The position numbers and the translations under genes are program-made. The notes under the pieces are model-generated. The model ran no database searches. It had not been told where the DNA came from and worked only from the letters and a program-made list of their open reading frames with translations. A DNA stretch of 64,000 nucleotides from Amorphophallus konjac (taxonomy: Eukaryota > Streptophyta > Magnoliopsida > Alismatales > Araceae), in contig CM040128.1 of the NCBI GenBank assembly GCA_022559845.1, positions 71,797,247-71,861,246 on the forward strand. Reading direction: 5' to 3'. Shown here piece by piece: positions 46,405-58,750 of this stretch. Positions within the stretch are counted from its first letter, which is position 1, and every line of letters begins with the position of its first letter.

Positions 46405-46943
46405 GGCATCCAGGGGACTGGACGCCTCAAGATGGGGGCGTCCAGGACCCTGGACGCCTCCAAGAATAAATAAAATATTTTTTATTTTTTTATTTTTAAT
46501 ATTTTTATGAAGGCGTCCAGGAGACTGGACGCCTCCATGTCCGCCCACCGTAACTCCGCCGAAAGCCGCAGACAGTTGGTAAAGCACGTGGTTTTGGTGG
46601 ATACCCGTGACTCACGAGTGGGCGCGTCTAGCTGGCTAGACGTCCTTATATTCTTAGATTTTTCTGCAACGTCAAATCGAGAGGCGGTTCGGCTTGTCCG
46701 GATGTCGGACATTGAAGGCGTCCAGGCCCCTGGACGCCTCAACGTTTTAGATTTTTCCGAAGCGTCAAATCGAGCGGCGTGCTGGGATTGTCCGGATGCT
46801 GAGTGTGGAGGAGTCCAGGCCCCTGGACGCCTCAATACTGAGGCATCCAGATCCTTGGACGCCTTCACAAATATTTTTTTTTATTATATTTTTTTTCTAT
46901 TTTTTCATTTTTCATGATGGAGGCGTCCAGTCTCCTGGACGCC
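46405..46943 (+). repeat. Eight 22-bp inverted-repeat modules (GGCGTCCAG-N4-CTGGACGCC)
   Basis: Modules start at 46405, 46437, 46512, 46623, 46717, 46810, 46842 and 46922. Each is 22 bp long with 9-base arms and a four-base spacer. Spacers are GGGA, GACC, GAGA, CTGG, GCCC, GCCC, ATCC and TCTC. The module at 46623 has both arms altered at the matching position (GTCTAG and CTAGAC). Flanking bases are often GA before and TC after, extending the dyad. Confidence 0.92.
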
Positions 46944-47388
46944 TCCATGAGAATCTGCCGGACCCCCCTCGAAAGGCTGTCGACAGCCATCCGCCAGACA
47001 TCTCCTGATTCTGGAATCTTCCGGTACGTCCGATTGGTGGCGATGCCGTCCGTATGCTGCATGATTTCCGCAATGAGGTGATTTTCGGATGCCGAAGAAG
47101 CGTCATGTTACCCACTCAAAAGGCGAAAGAAGACCCAAGAATGGGAAGCACTCAAGCGATTCAAAATCCGAAAGCCACTGTGGGGCGTCATATAGCAATA
47201 TGAGATTTTCTCAGGGTGATGTTAGGAATAGCGTGTCTACAGAACCGTCGTCATGTCATTGATCTATTATACAGCCAGATGATAGATGATACGGTACTTT
47301 TTTTGGAAAATTGTAAAAAATGTTATCACTTGCCCTACCCTGAACTTGTGTTTCTACTGTGAATAGAATCGTGATTGTTAATTTACAG

Positions 47389-47678
47389 GTGATCGACGCC
47401 ATGATGTACCTTCTCCACTCACGATTCAATGAATCTGACACCTTTCATCAGTGGGTTTGTTTTCCCACCACTTTATTGAATCACATAAACGGTAGGACAG
47501 TGGCCAACGCCAAAAAATTCAACGAATTGTTGGAGTGCGCCTACGAGAATGTTGAATTATCAGAATTGCATAAGAACAAATATTTATTCTTCATGCTACA
47601 CTCTGGAGGTCACTAGCATCTACTTGCTGTTGACACGGAGAATCGCCGCTTTGTCTCATATAATTCCATGAGAGGCAT
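47389..47678 (+). pseudogene. ULP1/C48 peptidase domain, first part
   Basis: After the acceptor TTTACAG, the exon reads VIDAMMYLLHSRF, FHQWVCFPTTLLNHI and NKYLFFMLHSGGH, then a TAG, then HLLAVDTENRRFVSYNSMRG. The usual family motif is HWxLLVxD; here the Trp codon is the TAG. The His before it would be the catalytic His. The exon is cut after GGCAT (47674-47678) by the second chromovirus and runs on in phase at 58751. Confidence 0.78.
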
Positions 47679-48883
47679 TGTCACGCCCCGAGCCTTTATT
47701 ACAGCGGAAGACTCGCTCGAGGAGCGCGAACAGCCGGCATGGTAAACCTCTTGCGAGCAAGAACGATCAGAGCGCGAGACAATCACATGCATAAATGCAA
47801 TCACACAGTATTTAATCAAACTCCAACTTTATTTCATAAATGATCAAAGTATTCTTTTACAGCAACCTTTTTATCATTCTACTAGACTCGAGAAAATAGG
47901 AAAATTACATAGACTCAATCTAAACAATTTAGACTTCCTAAGTCTTCACTCTCATCTTGAAAATACTTTCATTCGCTCTCGGACCCGCTACTTGTATAAC
48001 CCGAATCCGAATTCGAATCACTTCCATCTCCTGAAAAGATTGGAAATAGGTAATGAGCACACTTGCCCAGTAGGTATCTTCGCATCAACATGAAGGCACT
48101 ATTAAAGTAATTAACAATTTAGCGCTAAAGAATAAGGTAAAAATCATGCGAATGTGATCAATCATGCGATTAAACCAAGTAACCAGATGATCAAGTAAGT
48201 TATGAGAGCAAGTACGAACTAGTAAGAATGTAATAAGAACATGATATTGGCCTTTCATGAACAAGAATGTAACGAGAATGTACTAGCAAGCCACATAATC
48301 AACACTCCAGCATCTTTTGCTTATGAGCAAGTGCTTCGTGAATTTTTGTGGAATATCAAGCAAGAAAGTAATGTATAAGAGTTAATCATACTGCACCGTG
48401 TTGTGGATTTTCACTTCACACGCTGTGGATAATTCACTTATTCATAAAGAAAGTACTCCCAGCGCAATGCGACGCCAGTAGCATCATACCCCATGGTTTA
48501 TAAAATAGTATGTTTCCGACAATCAGCTGAGGGGACTAGCATAGAGCCCTTGAACACAATCAGTGCTCGATCGCATCTTCAAGTATAAATCAAGTTTATT
48601 TCCACGCATGAACTATAAAGTATGGCCAAGAATATAGCAAGTTCAAATTAATGAAATTCAATGAATGAACGCTTCAATTTTGAATATGAGGAAATCAAGA
48701 ATGACATTAAACAATGTTATGCTCATAAAATAAATCGGCAGCATAACGATATATTTCTTAACTTTCCATTATATTAAGTTTCTTGATCAATTTTATAAGT
48801 TCTAGACTATCATTAGTTCATCTAGAACCTTTGGAATATCAACCCTTGGGTCAAACCTTGGGTTAAGTACTTAAGAAATGTGA

Positions 48884-50543
48884 CGGTTGTTTACTGGGCC
48901 GTTACATCATGTAATGCTCCAGTAGTGGGCCGTTACAATGATCCGAGTCCAGAACAATAAAAATAGACTCAGAGAAATGTGACGGTCATGCATTGGGCCG
49001 TTACATTATGTGACGGTCTTATATTGGGCCGTTACATGAGCCTGACGGTCCAACACAGAGCCGTTACATTACTAATAATCAGAAAACATCGATGGTGTAA
49101 TCTAATCACTGGTCTTTAATGGTACAACCAACTCGGCGTTCAAGTGGGAATCCCAGGCTCGCGGAGAATTACGGAGGCCTTGAAACAAGATTTCCTAGTC
49201 CATTGGAAGGAATATCCAATAGAGAGGTCCTCATGTCCAAGAGTATGTTACTATAGTGCAAAGTGAACTAATGGACAACATACCGGAATATGTGCCATGT
49301 ACTTAAATAAATGACTCTATAGATAGAGAAAACGTGTATCAATATGGAAATCATGATAAAACTCCGTCAATACATCTATCAAAAATCATGATTTACAATA
49401 CAAATTATAGAGTTTTTGGCACATGAAATTAACATAACTTAAAATAACATGCAATACCTATCATGAACAATTAGATAACTTAAGAATCACATAACAGGTT
49501 AAAACTTAACTATCTAGGGTAAATTATAAGTAAACTTAATTGGTAACTATTCTGTCATGAGCTGACAGAACACAGAGTCTAACGGTCTAACAGGGGTGCG
49601 TCACAGGGTCTGTGACAGTCTATCGAGGGGCCGTTACAGTATGTAACGCTCCTGTCCAGGTGCGTTAGAGACAACAGTGAAAATAAAAATGTAACAGAGT
49701 GTGTGACGGTCTGTCGCAAGGCCGTTACATGCCTGTGACGGTCCTACCATGATCCGTCAGAGAATCTGCTAACAGTAATCAGTATGAAATACAAGAGATT
49801 AACTCACATCATGTCTATAATCAAAATACCATGTATTCTTAGACATGATAACGAAGTATAGGCCAACTACATGCACAGGTATTAGTGAATAGACAAGGTA
49901 ACATCTTTTAATCTTCCAATTAGGGCTAAGAGATGCATGTAATGTATAAAACTACTAAAACATGAAATTGATGATCTACAATGCATGAAATTCAATCAAA
50001 CCAGAGGGCTTTTAGTCTTATCAAGTTATTTTTGCCGTTCACGAGATGACCTACCTCTTAATTTAGGCTTTAACCTTCCAATTAAGGTCTGAAAACTGAG
50101 CCCTAGTTCTCCTCTTCCTGTGACTTTTCAGCAACTTCCTTGGGCTTTAACTCCACGACCTCTTGACCTAAAGACATGAAATTTGGAGAGGAGTTAGTCT
50201 AAAGTATTGTAAACAAATACTTCTAAAGAACTTACTCAAGATTATGCCTCCTTACCTTGATTCCTTACGAGCCAAAAGTAAGGGTCGCCCAGTTCAGAAC
50301 TAGGTCCTATTTATAGAGTTCTAGCTAGGGTTTGAGGATTAGATCGATTCTAGAGTCCTTAATTCATCAAAACCTGATCTCTAAGAGTCCCTAGTAACTT
50401 AACATGTCCTTCTAGTTAGGTCTCTTGTAGATAGGGTTCAAAAATTCTAATCTTTTTGGGAGTTCTTTGACTTACGGAACTCGCAGTATGTAACGGTCGT
50501 GCCCATGTGCGTTACCTGTCTGTGACGGTCGCCCGATGGACCG
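48884..50543 (-). repeat. Twelve 18-bp inverted-repeat modules, chromovirus 2 LTR (CGGTC-N8-GGCCG)
   Basis: Modules start on plus at 48884, 48915, 48983, 49014, 49046, 49583, 49616, 49647, 49707, 49739, 50494 and 50526. Each is 18 bp from first to last arm base. The extended consensus is TGTRACGGTC-N8-GGCCGTTACA, an imperfect 10-bp dyad. They form clusters of five, five and two. The two-module cluster lies upstream of the TATA box, as in chromovirus 1, with matching flanks (CTGCAGATTCCGTGAG against CTGCGAGTTCCGTAAG). The other LTR repeats them at 56767-58426. Confidence 0.88.
50307..50315 (-). promoter_or_regulatory. TATA box, chromovirus 2 LTR
   Basis: TATAAATAG on minus, about 180 bp downstream, in element orientation, of the two-module cluster. 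It is conserved in the other LTR at 58190-58198 and in chromovirus 1. Confidence 0.62.
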
Positions 50544-50867
50544 TTACAGTCAACGTGTATAGAGTTCTAAATTAATAAAACTCTTTTATTCATTTATCCC
50601 TATAATTATCTTAGATAAATAGTATTTATCTTATAAATCCATGAATAAGCTAATTATCCTTCTAGAATATGGGCCAAACTTAATGGGCTTGATCCATTAA
50701 CCTTTTGGATAATCATTAATTATGCTAGGTTAACTATTTAACCCAATTGGGCCATATAATGACTCATTAATCTAATAATTCCTTCATAAATTTATTTAAG
50801 CCTTTATAATTTTCAAAAAATTGTTTTAATATTCAAAAATTATATATATAAATTCTGGGGCACTACA

Positions 50868-50880
50868 CCCTCCCCCACTT
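50868..50880 (-). other. Polypurine tract of chromovirus 2
   Basis: AAGTGGGGGAGGG on minus directly precedes the 3' LTR (TGTAGTGCCCC). Confidence 0.88.
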
Positions 50881-53800
50881 AGAAGAATTTGGTCCCCAAA
50901 TTCAGTACATGGATTGTGGAGAGAGTGTACTTACAGTTAAATAATTCTGGAAATCTGTTTCGCATAGCTGCTTTGGTTTCCCATGTTGCTTCATATGGCC
51001 ATGTCTTCTTCCATTGGATCTTGACCATAGGAATAACTTTATTTCTTAGTTGACGCACTTCTCATTCCAGAATCTTTATTGGTGTTTGTTCGTATGTTAA
51101 GTCCTTCTGAATGTCCAGATTGTCATAAGTGATAATGTGATCAGGATCATATACATACGTCTTTAGCATGGAGACGTGAAATACGTCATGAACTCCTACT
51201 AACTGTGGAGGCAAAGCTAATCTATAAGTCACTTCGCCGATTTTTTTGAGAATTTCAAATGGACCAATAAATCTAGGAGTCAACTTCCTTTAATGCCAAA
51301 TCTTCGAATACCATGACCTAGAGAAACCTTTAGATATACATGGTCTCCAACCTGAAATTCCAAGTCGCGCCTTCGATTGTCGGCATAAGATGTTTGCCTA
51401 TCTTGCGCCATCTTCATTCTTTCCTGAATGAGTTTGATTTTCTCTATAGAATCTCTGATAATATCGGGGCCTAAGAATTGTCTTTCTCCGACTTCACTCC
51501 AACATATTGGCGATCGATAGCTTTTTCCATATAAGGCTTCAAAAGGCTCCATTTGTATGCTTGCCTGAAAGTTATTGTTATAAGTAAATTCTACTAGAGG
51601 TAAGTGATCATGCCAACTACCTCCAAAGTCAATAGCACAAGCCCTGAGCATATCCTCTACTACCTGATTCGTTCTTTCTGTGTGACCATCAGTTTGTGGA
51701 TGAAAAGCTGTGTTGAAATTCAATCTAGTCCCTAGTGAATGTTGTAGACCCTTCCAGAACTGTGATGTGAATTGAGGATCTCTATCAGATATAATAGTGA
51801 CTGGGACACCATGTAATTTGACAATTTCCTTCATGTATAATGCTGCTAGCATATCCACAGACCATCGACTCTTAATTGGTAGGAAATGTGAAGACTTAGT
51901 CAACCGGTCTAAGATTACCCATATTCCATTGTGTCCACCTCTTGTCTTAGGTAACCCCAAAATGAAATCCATCCCTATACTTTCCCACTTTCATTCGGGA
52001 ATACCTAAGGGATGTAATTTACCTGCGGGTCTGAAATGTTCTGCCTTCACTTGTTGACATGTGAGACAGTGAGACACAAAGTTAGCTACTTCCCTCTTCA
52101 TCTTGGGCCACCAAAAGTTTTTTTTGAGATCTTGATACATCTTTGTACCTCCTAAATGAATGGTGTACTTGGAATTATGTGCTTCATCTAGGATCAGTTT
52201 CTTCGTAGCCTCATGATCTGGTACACATATTCGGCCTTTAAATAACAATCTTCCATCATTAGAAATAGAAAAATCCGGCCTTTGTTCAATATTGGCCTTA
52301 ATCTCCAATAATACAGGATCATCATTTTGCAGCATGACTAGATCCTTTATCAATGTAGGTTGGGTTTGAATATTTGCTATGAAACAACCTTCTTCCTTCC
52401 TGTCAATATCTAAATTCAACTGTGCAAATTGGGGAACAAGGTTAGTTATACTAATCATAAGACTTGATAGCATACCCATTGGTTTTCTGCTGAGTGCATA
52501 TGCTACAGCATTTGCCTTGCCAGGGTGATATTGAATAGCAAAATCAAAGTCCTTGAGATGTTCTAACCACCTTCTCTGCCTCATGTTTAAATCTTTTTGA
52601 GAGAATAGGTACTTCAAGCTCTTGTGGTCTGAATAGACCGTAAACTTTTCTCCATAAAGATAATGACGCCAAATCTTTAAGGCGAAAATAACTTCTGCTA
52701 GTTCCAAATCATGCACATGATAGTTTTCCTCGTGTCGTTTCAATTGTCTTGAAGAATAACAGATTACCTTCCCATTTTGCATAAGAACACACCCTAAGCT
52801 AATGCCTGAGGCATCCGTGTATACTTCGAATCCACCACCTCCCATTGGTAATGATAAAATAGGGGCTGTAGTAAGATGATTCTTAAGATTTTGAAAGCTC
52901 CTTTCACATTCCTCCGACCAAACAAAGGGAATTTCTTTCCTTGTAAGTCTACTTAAAGGAACTGCAATTTTAGAGAAATCTTTAATGAATCTTCTGTAAT
53001 AACCCGCTAGACCCAAAAAGCTTCGAACTTCTGATACGGTCGTTGGCCGACTCCAATTCTTGACAGCTTCTACCTTAGAAGGATCCACAGCAATACCTTC
53101 TTTTGAAATAATGTGGCCTAGGAATGAGACTTCCTTGAGCCAGAATTCACACTTATTGAGTTTGGCATATAGCTTGTGTTCTCTAAGTGTTTGCAAGGCT
53201 ATCCTTAGATGTTCTTCATGTTCTTCCTCTATCTTGGAATATATTAGGATATCATCGATGAAGATGACAATGAACTGATCCAGATATGGCTAGAAAATAT
53301 TATTCATAAGCTGCATAAATGCTGCTGGAGCATTAATTAACCTAAATGGCATTACCACAAATTCATAGTGGCCATAACGACTTTGAAAAGTCGATTTATA
53401 AATATCTTCTTCTTTGATTCTAAGTTGATGATAACCAGATCTGAGATCAATTTTAAAGAAATATTCTGCTCCCGAAAGCTAATCGAAGAGCTCGTCAATA
53501 CGCGGCAACGGGTACTTATTTTTGATTGTAAGCTGATTTAGTCACTGGTAATCGATGCATAACCTGAGCGAACCATCTTTCTTCTTGACAAATAGAACAT
53601 GCGCTCCCCATGGGGATGTGCTGGGTCTAATGAAACCCTTGTCTAGTAGTTCCTGTAACTGTCTCTTTAGTTTCTTAAGTTCAGTGGGGGACATCCTGTA
53701 AGGGGCTATAGAAACAGGTGCCGCACCAGGAATGAGTTCAATAGTGAAGTTCACTTCCGTCTCGGGTGGTAAACTAGGTAGTTCAGATGGAAACACGTCT

Positions 53801-55326
53801 GGGAACTCATTTACAATAGGGATGTCTGCTATGATAATTTCCTTGGACTCTGTAATAATGACAGAAGCAAGAAAAACTTCACATCCTTTCGAGATGAGTT
53901 TGCAAGCGTGAAGAGAAGATATAATAGTGGGGTGTTTCTTGTACTTGATGCCAAGAAAAGAGAATCTCGAAAGACCGAGATTTTGAAAGGATATAACCCT
54001 ATTTCGGCAATTGATATAAGCATCATGATCTACAAGCCAATCTACCCCTAAAATGGCATCATAACCTTTCATATCGAGACACACTAAGTTCGCGGGGAGA
54101 TTGTGTCCTTCTACCACTATCTCACAATCAGGATAATAGTTAGTAAGCTTTGTTCCAGAACCTAAGGGTGTGGAAATAGCAAGATCTGAACGTAAGGGAA
54201 CTGATGCGATTGATAAGGTTCTGGCAAAAGTAGTGGAGATAAAAGAATGAGAGGCACCAGTATCAAATAGCACAAATGCAAGACGTGAACAGATTTGAAG
54301 AGTACCTTCCATGAGTCCACCATCCCGATCCCTGGGTGCTTCTTCTTCGTCTATAATGGCATTGAGGCGAGCCTGCCTCCTACGTCCTCCTCCTGACGGT
54401 TGATCTTTCATGAGGGGGCAATCCGGCATGCGATGCTCCCAACTTCCACAACGTAAACAAGCACCAAGGCGCTTCCAGCATTCTTCAGCCGAGTGACCGA
54501 ATTTCTCGTAAAAAGTGCACGCCGAGGTGACTTGCTCCTTCTCTTCCTTGACCTTCTTGTTCTTTTGGGAACTTCCACCATTCCCGCTTCTTGATCTCTT
54601 CTTGCTGTCACGGCTTTTATAGGGTTCCGTGATGCTAAATTTTTCCTTCTTATAATGCCAATCAGAGCGTCGGCCTGATTCTTCTCCTTTTCCTTTTAAT
54701 TTCTCAACCTTCTCCAAGGTCCTTTTGCACAAATATGCCCACTGAACCATCTCTGCATAAGTGCGGATGTTCTGGGTCCCAAGTTGTTGAATAAAATCGG
54801 GCCGTAACCCGTCCATGAACTGATTTGCCTTTAATAATTCAGTACTAATCAGATGTGGTGCATAGGGTGCTAGCCTTGAAAACTGCAACTCATACTCTAC
54901 CACCGACATCATCCCCTGCCGAAGTGAGGCAAACTCCATAGTCTTTCTTTCCTTAACGTGTTCGGAGAAATACTTGGAATGGAATAAAGTAAGAAAACCA
55001 TCCCACGTATGGGGTGCATCGGCCGGAGGTGCCGGAATCGACTTCCACCAAGTACGTGCATCCTTATTAAGTTGAAACGCTACCAGACGCACCTTTTCCT
55101 GATCGGTGCATTGAATAACATCAAAGATACGATTCATTTCATCGATCCAATTTTCTGCTTCATCCGGATTGGAAGAACCATAGAAACGCGGAGGGTTTAA
55201 ACTCCAGAAATTGCGATGTAGATCGCCAGCCCGTGCTCCTACGCCACCTTGCGCAATAGTTTGTAATCCCTGAGTAAGGCCGGCAACCGTTTGTTGCATG
55301 CCATCCCAATCTACACGATGAGTCAT
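50879..55326 (-). pseudogene. Chromovirus 2 gag-pol polyprotein
   Basis: On minus from MTHRVDW (ATG at 55326). Gag: FWSLNPPRFYGSSNPDEAE, WWKSIP, then a zinc knuckle CLRCGSWEHRMPDC preceded by a damaged one (CTFYEKFGHSAEEC). Protease: LFDTGASHSF. RT: TSPWGAHVLFVKKKDGS, then FIDD near 53255. RNase [10 protein letters not shown] and [13 protein letters not shown]. Integrase: HHCC, GMDFILG, IISDRDPQF, HTERTNQ. A chromodomain closes it (EVRQLRN, WPYEATWET). Stops near 53542, 53479, 53291, 51991 and 51062 and a one-base frameshift near 51283 inactivate it. Gag through the start of RT is a single open frame of 630 codons from an upstream ATG. Confidence 0.95.
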
Positions 55327-55538
55327 GATAGCAATAAGGTACTTGAGAGAAATATAACAACTTATTATTTCTCGTGAGACTGAAAGAAAATCAATCTTAA
55401 AGCTAATAACTATCTTATCCCGGGCTCTACCCAATTCTCACATGGGTATGAAATTTTCTTCCTTAGTTCATAGGTAGGGGTCCTTAAACCTTGGACTTAT
55501 CCTATGACATGATTCTTTTCCCTAAGTCCTGAGACTTA

Positions 55539-55551
55539 GGCTCTGATACCA
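55539..55551 (-). other. Primer binding site of chromovirus 2, initiator tRNA-Met
   Basis: TGGTATCAGAGCC on minus, seven bases inside the 5' LTR end. Confidence 0.93.
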
Positions 55552-55558
55552 ACTTAAC

Positions 55559-58500
55559 TGTCACGCCCCGAGCCTTTATTACAGCGGAAGACTCGCTCGA
55601 GGAGCGCAAACAGCCGACATGGTAAGCCTCTTGCGAGCAAGAACGATCAGAGCGTGAGACAATCACACGCATAAATGCAATCGCACAGTATTTAATCAAA
55701 CTCCAACTTTATTTCATAAATGATCAAAGTATTCTTTTACAACAACCTTTTTATCATTCTACTAGACTCAAGAAAATAGGAAAATTACATAGACTCAATC
55801 TAAACAATTTAGACTTCCTAAGTCTTTACTCTCATCTTGAAAATACTTTCATTCGCTCTCGGACCCGCTACTTGTATAACCCGAATCTGAATTCGAATCA
55901 CTTCCATCTCCTGAAAAGATTGGAAATAGGTAATGAGCACACTTACCCAGTAGGTATCTTCGCATCAACATGAAGGCACTATTAAAATAATTAACAATTT
56001 AACGCTAAAGAATAAGGTAAAAATCATGCGAACGCGATCAATCATGCGATTAAACCAAGTAACCAGATGATCAAGTAAGTTAGAATGAGAGCAAGTACGA
56101 ACTAGTAAGAATGTAATAAGAACATGATATTGGCCTTTCATGAACAAGAATGTAACGGGAATGTACTAGCAAGCCACATAATCAACACTCCAGCATTTTT
56201 TGCTTATGAGCAAGTGCTTTGTGAATTTCTGTGGAATATCAAGCAAGAAAGTCATGTATAAGAGTTAATCATACTGCACCGTGTTATGGATTTTCACTTC
56301 ACGCGCCATGGATAATTCACTTATTCATAAAGAAAGTACTCCCAGCACAATGCGACGTCAGTAGCATCATACCCCATGGTTTATAAAATAGTATGTTTCC
56401 GACAATCAGCCGAGGGGACTAGCATAGAGCCCTTGAACACAATCAGTGCTCGATCGCATCTTCAAGTATAAATCAAGCTTATTTCTACGCATGAACTATA
56501 AAGTATGGTCAAGAATATAGCAAGTTCAAATTAATGAAATTCAATGAATGAACGCTTCAATTTTGAATATGAGGAAATCAAGAATGACATTAAACAATGT
56601 TATGCTCATAAAATAAATCGGCCGCATAACGATATATTTCCTAACTTTCCATTATATTAAGTTTCTTGATCAATTTTATAAGTTCTAGACTATCATTAGT
56701 TCATCTAGAACCTTTGGAATATCAACCCTTGGGTCAAACCTTGGGTTAAGTACTTAAGAAATGTGACGGTCATTTACTGGGCCGTTACATCATGTAACGC
56801 TCCAGTAGTGGGCCGTTACAATGATCCGAGTCCAGAACAATAAAAATAGACTCAGAGAAATGTGACGGTCATGCATTGGGCCGTTACATTATGTGACGGT
56901 CTTATATTGGGCCGTTACTTGAGCCTGACGGTCCAACACAGAGCCGTTACATTACTGATAATCAGAAAACATCGATGGTGTAATCTAATCAATGGGCTTT
57001 AATGGTACAACCAACTCGGCGTCCTAGTGGGAATCCCAGGCTCGCGAAGAATTACGGAGGCCTTGAAACAAGATTTCCTAGTCCTTTGAAAGGAATATCC
57101 AATAGAGAGGTCCTCATGTCCAAGAGTATGTTACTATTGTGCAAAGTGAACTAATGGACAACATACCGGAATATGTGCCATGTACTTAAAGAAATGACTC
57201 TATAGATATAGAAAACGTGTATCAATATGGAAATCATGATAAAACTCCGTCAATACATCTTTCAAAAATCATTATTTACAATACAAATTATAGAGTTTTT
57301 GGCACATGAAATTAACATAACTTAAAATAACATGCAATACCTATCATGAACAATTCGATAACTTAAGAATCACATCACAGGTTAAAACTTAACTATCTAG
57401 GGTAAATTATAAGTAAACTTAATTGGTAACTATTCTGTCATGAGCTGACAGAACACAGAGTCTAACGGTCTAACATGGGTGCGTCACAGGGTCTGTGACG
57501 GTCTATCGAGGGGCCGTTATAGTATGTAACGCTCCTGTCCCGGTGCGTTAGAGACAACAGTGAAAATAAAAATGTAACAGAGTGTGTGACGGTCTGTCGC
57601 AAGGCCGTTACATGCCTGTGACGATCCTACCATGATCCGTCAAAGAATCTGCTAACAGTAATCAGTATGAAATACAAGAGATTAACTCACATCACGTTTA
57701 TAATCAAAATACCTTGTATTCTTAGACATGATAATGAAGTATAGGCCAACTACATGCATAGGTATTAGTGAATAGACAAGGTAACATCTTTTAATCTTCC
57801 AATTAGGGCTAAGAGATGCATATAATGTATAAAACTACTAAAACATGAAATTGATGATCTACAATGCATGAAATTCAATCAAACCAGAGGGCTTTTAGTC
57901 TTATCAAGTTGTTTTTGCCGTTCATGAGATGACCTACCTCTTAATTTAGGCTTTAACCTTCCAATTAAGGTCTGAAAACTGAGCCCTAGTTCTCCTCTTC
58001 CTGTGACTTTTCAGCAACTTCCTTGGGCTCTAACTCCACGACCTCTTGACCTAAAGGCGTGAAATTTGGAGAGGAGTTAGTCTAAAGTATTGTAAATAAA
58101 TACTTCTAAAGAACTTACTCGAGATTATGCCTCCTTACTTTGATTCCTTGCGAGCCAAAAGTAAGGGTCGCCCAGTTCAGAACTAGGTCCTATTTATAGA
58201 GTTCTAGCTAGGGTTTGAGGATTAGATCGATTCTAGAGTCCTTGATTCATCAAAACCTGATCTCTAAGAGTCCCTAGTAACTTAACATGTCCTTCTAGTT
58301 AGGTCTCTTGTAGATAGGGTTCAAAAATTCTAATCTTTTTGGGAGTTCTTTGACTTACGGAACTCGCAGTATATAACGGTCGTGCCCAGGCGCGTTACCT
58401 ATCTGTGACGGTCGCCCGATGGACCGTTACAGTCAACGTGTATAGAGTTCTAAATTAATAAAACTCTTTTATTCGTTTATCCCTATAATTATCTTAGATA

Positions 58501-58750
58501 AATAGTATTTATCTTATAAATCCGTGAATAAGCTAATTATCCTTCTAGAATATGGGTAAAACTTAATGGGCTTGATCCATTAACCTTTTGGATAATCATT
58601 AATTATGCTAGGTTAACTATTTAACCCAATTGGGCCATATAATGACTCATTAATCTAATAATCCCTTCATAAATTTATTTAAGCCTTTATAATTTTCAGA
58701 AAATTGTTTTGATATTCAAAAATTATATATATAAATTCTGGGGCACTACA
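55559..58750 (-). repeat. 5' LTR of chromovirus 2
   Basis: Right copy, 3192 bp, adjoining the PBS; it carries the same modules and a TATA box at 58190-58198. Confidence 0.94.

Larger units (their letters stand above)
45200..47241. mobile_element. Solo LTR (2042 bp), family unknown
   Basis: TGTGAGCGAC...GCGTGTCTACA is flanked by GAACC at 45195-45199 and 47242-47246, and the ULP1 gene continues on both sides. There is no interior, PBS or PPT, so orientation is unproven; a CTATTTATAG TATA-like palindrome lies at 46378-46387. It contains a 76-99-bp tandem repeat (45368-45755) and eight 22-bp inverted-repeat modules (46405-46943). Open frames within are by-products. Confidence 0.88.
47679..50867 (-). 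repeat. 3' LTR of chromovirus 2
   Basis: Left copy, 3189 bp, bounded by the GGCAT duplication and the PPT. TATA box on minus at 50307-50315. Confidence 0.94.
47679..58750 (-). mobile_element. Ty3/gypsy chromovirus (Tekay-like) number 2, full length
   Basis: LTRs at 47679-50867 and 55559-58750 (TGTCACGCC...GGGGCACTACA on plus) are flanked by GGCAT (47674-47678 and 58751-58755). On minus: PBS for initiator tRNA-Met, gag, protease, RT, RNase H, integrase, chromodomain, PPT. The LTRs differ by few substitutions, so it is younger than chromovirus 1. They are diverged relatives of those of chromovirus 1: shared phrases such as ATGGGGTATGATGCTACTGG keep their order, while the inverted-repeat modules differ in their outer arms. 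Confidence 0.95.

Noticed and set aside
46482..46917. Overlapping frames on both strands in the 45.2-kb solo LTR.
   Set aside because: They are produced by the GC-rich dyad modules; an LTR interior with no conserved protein.
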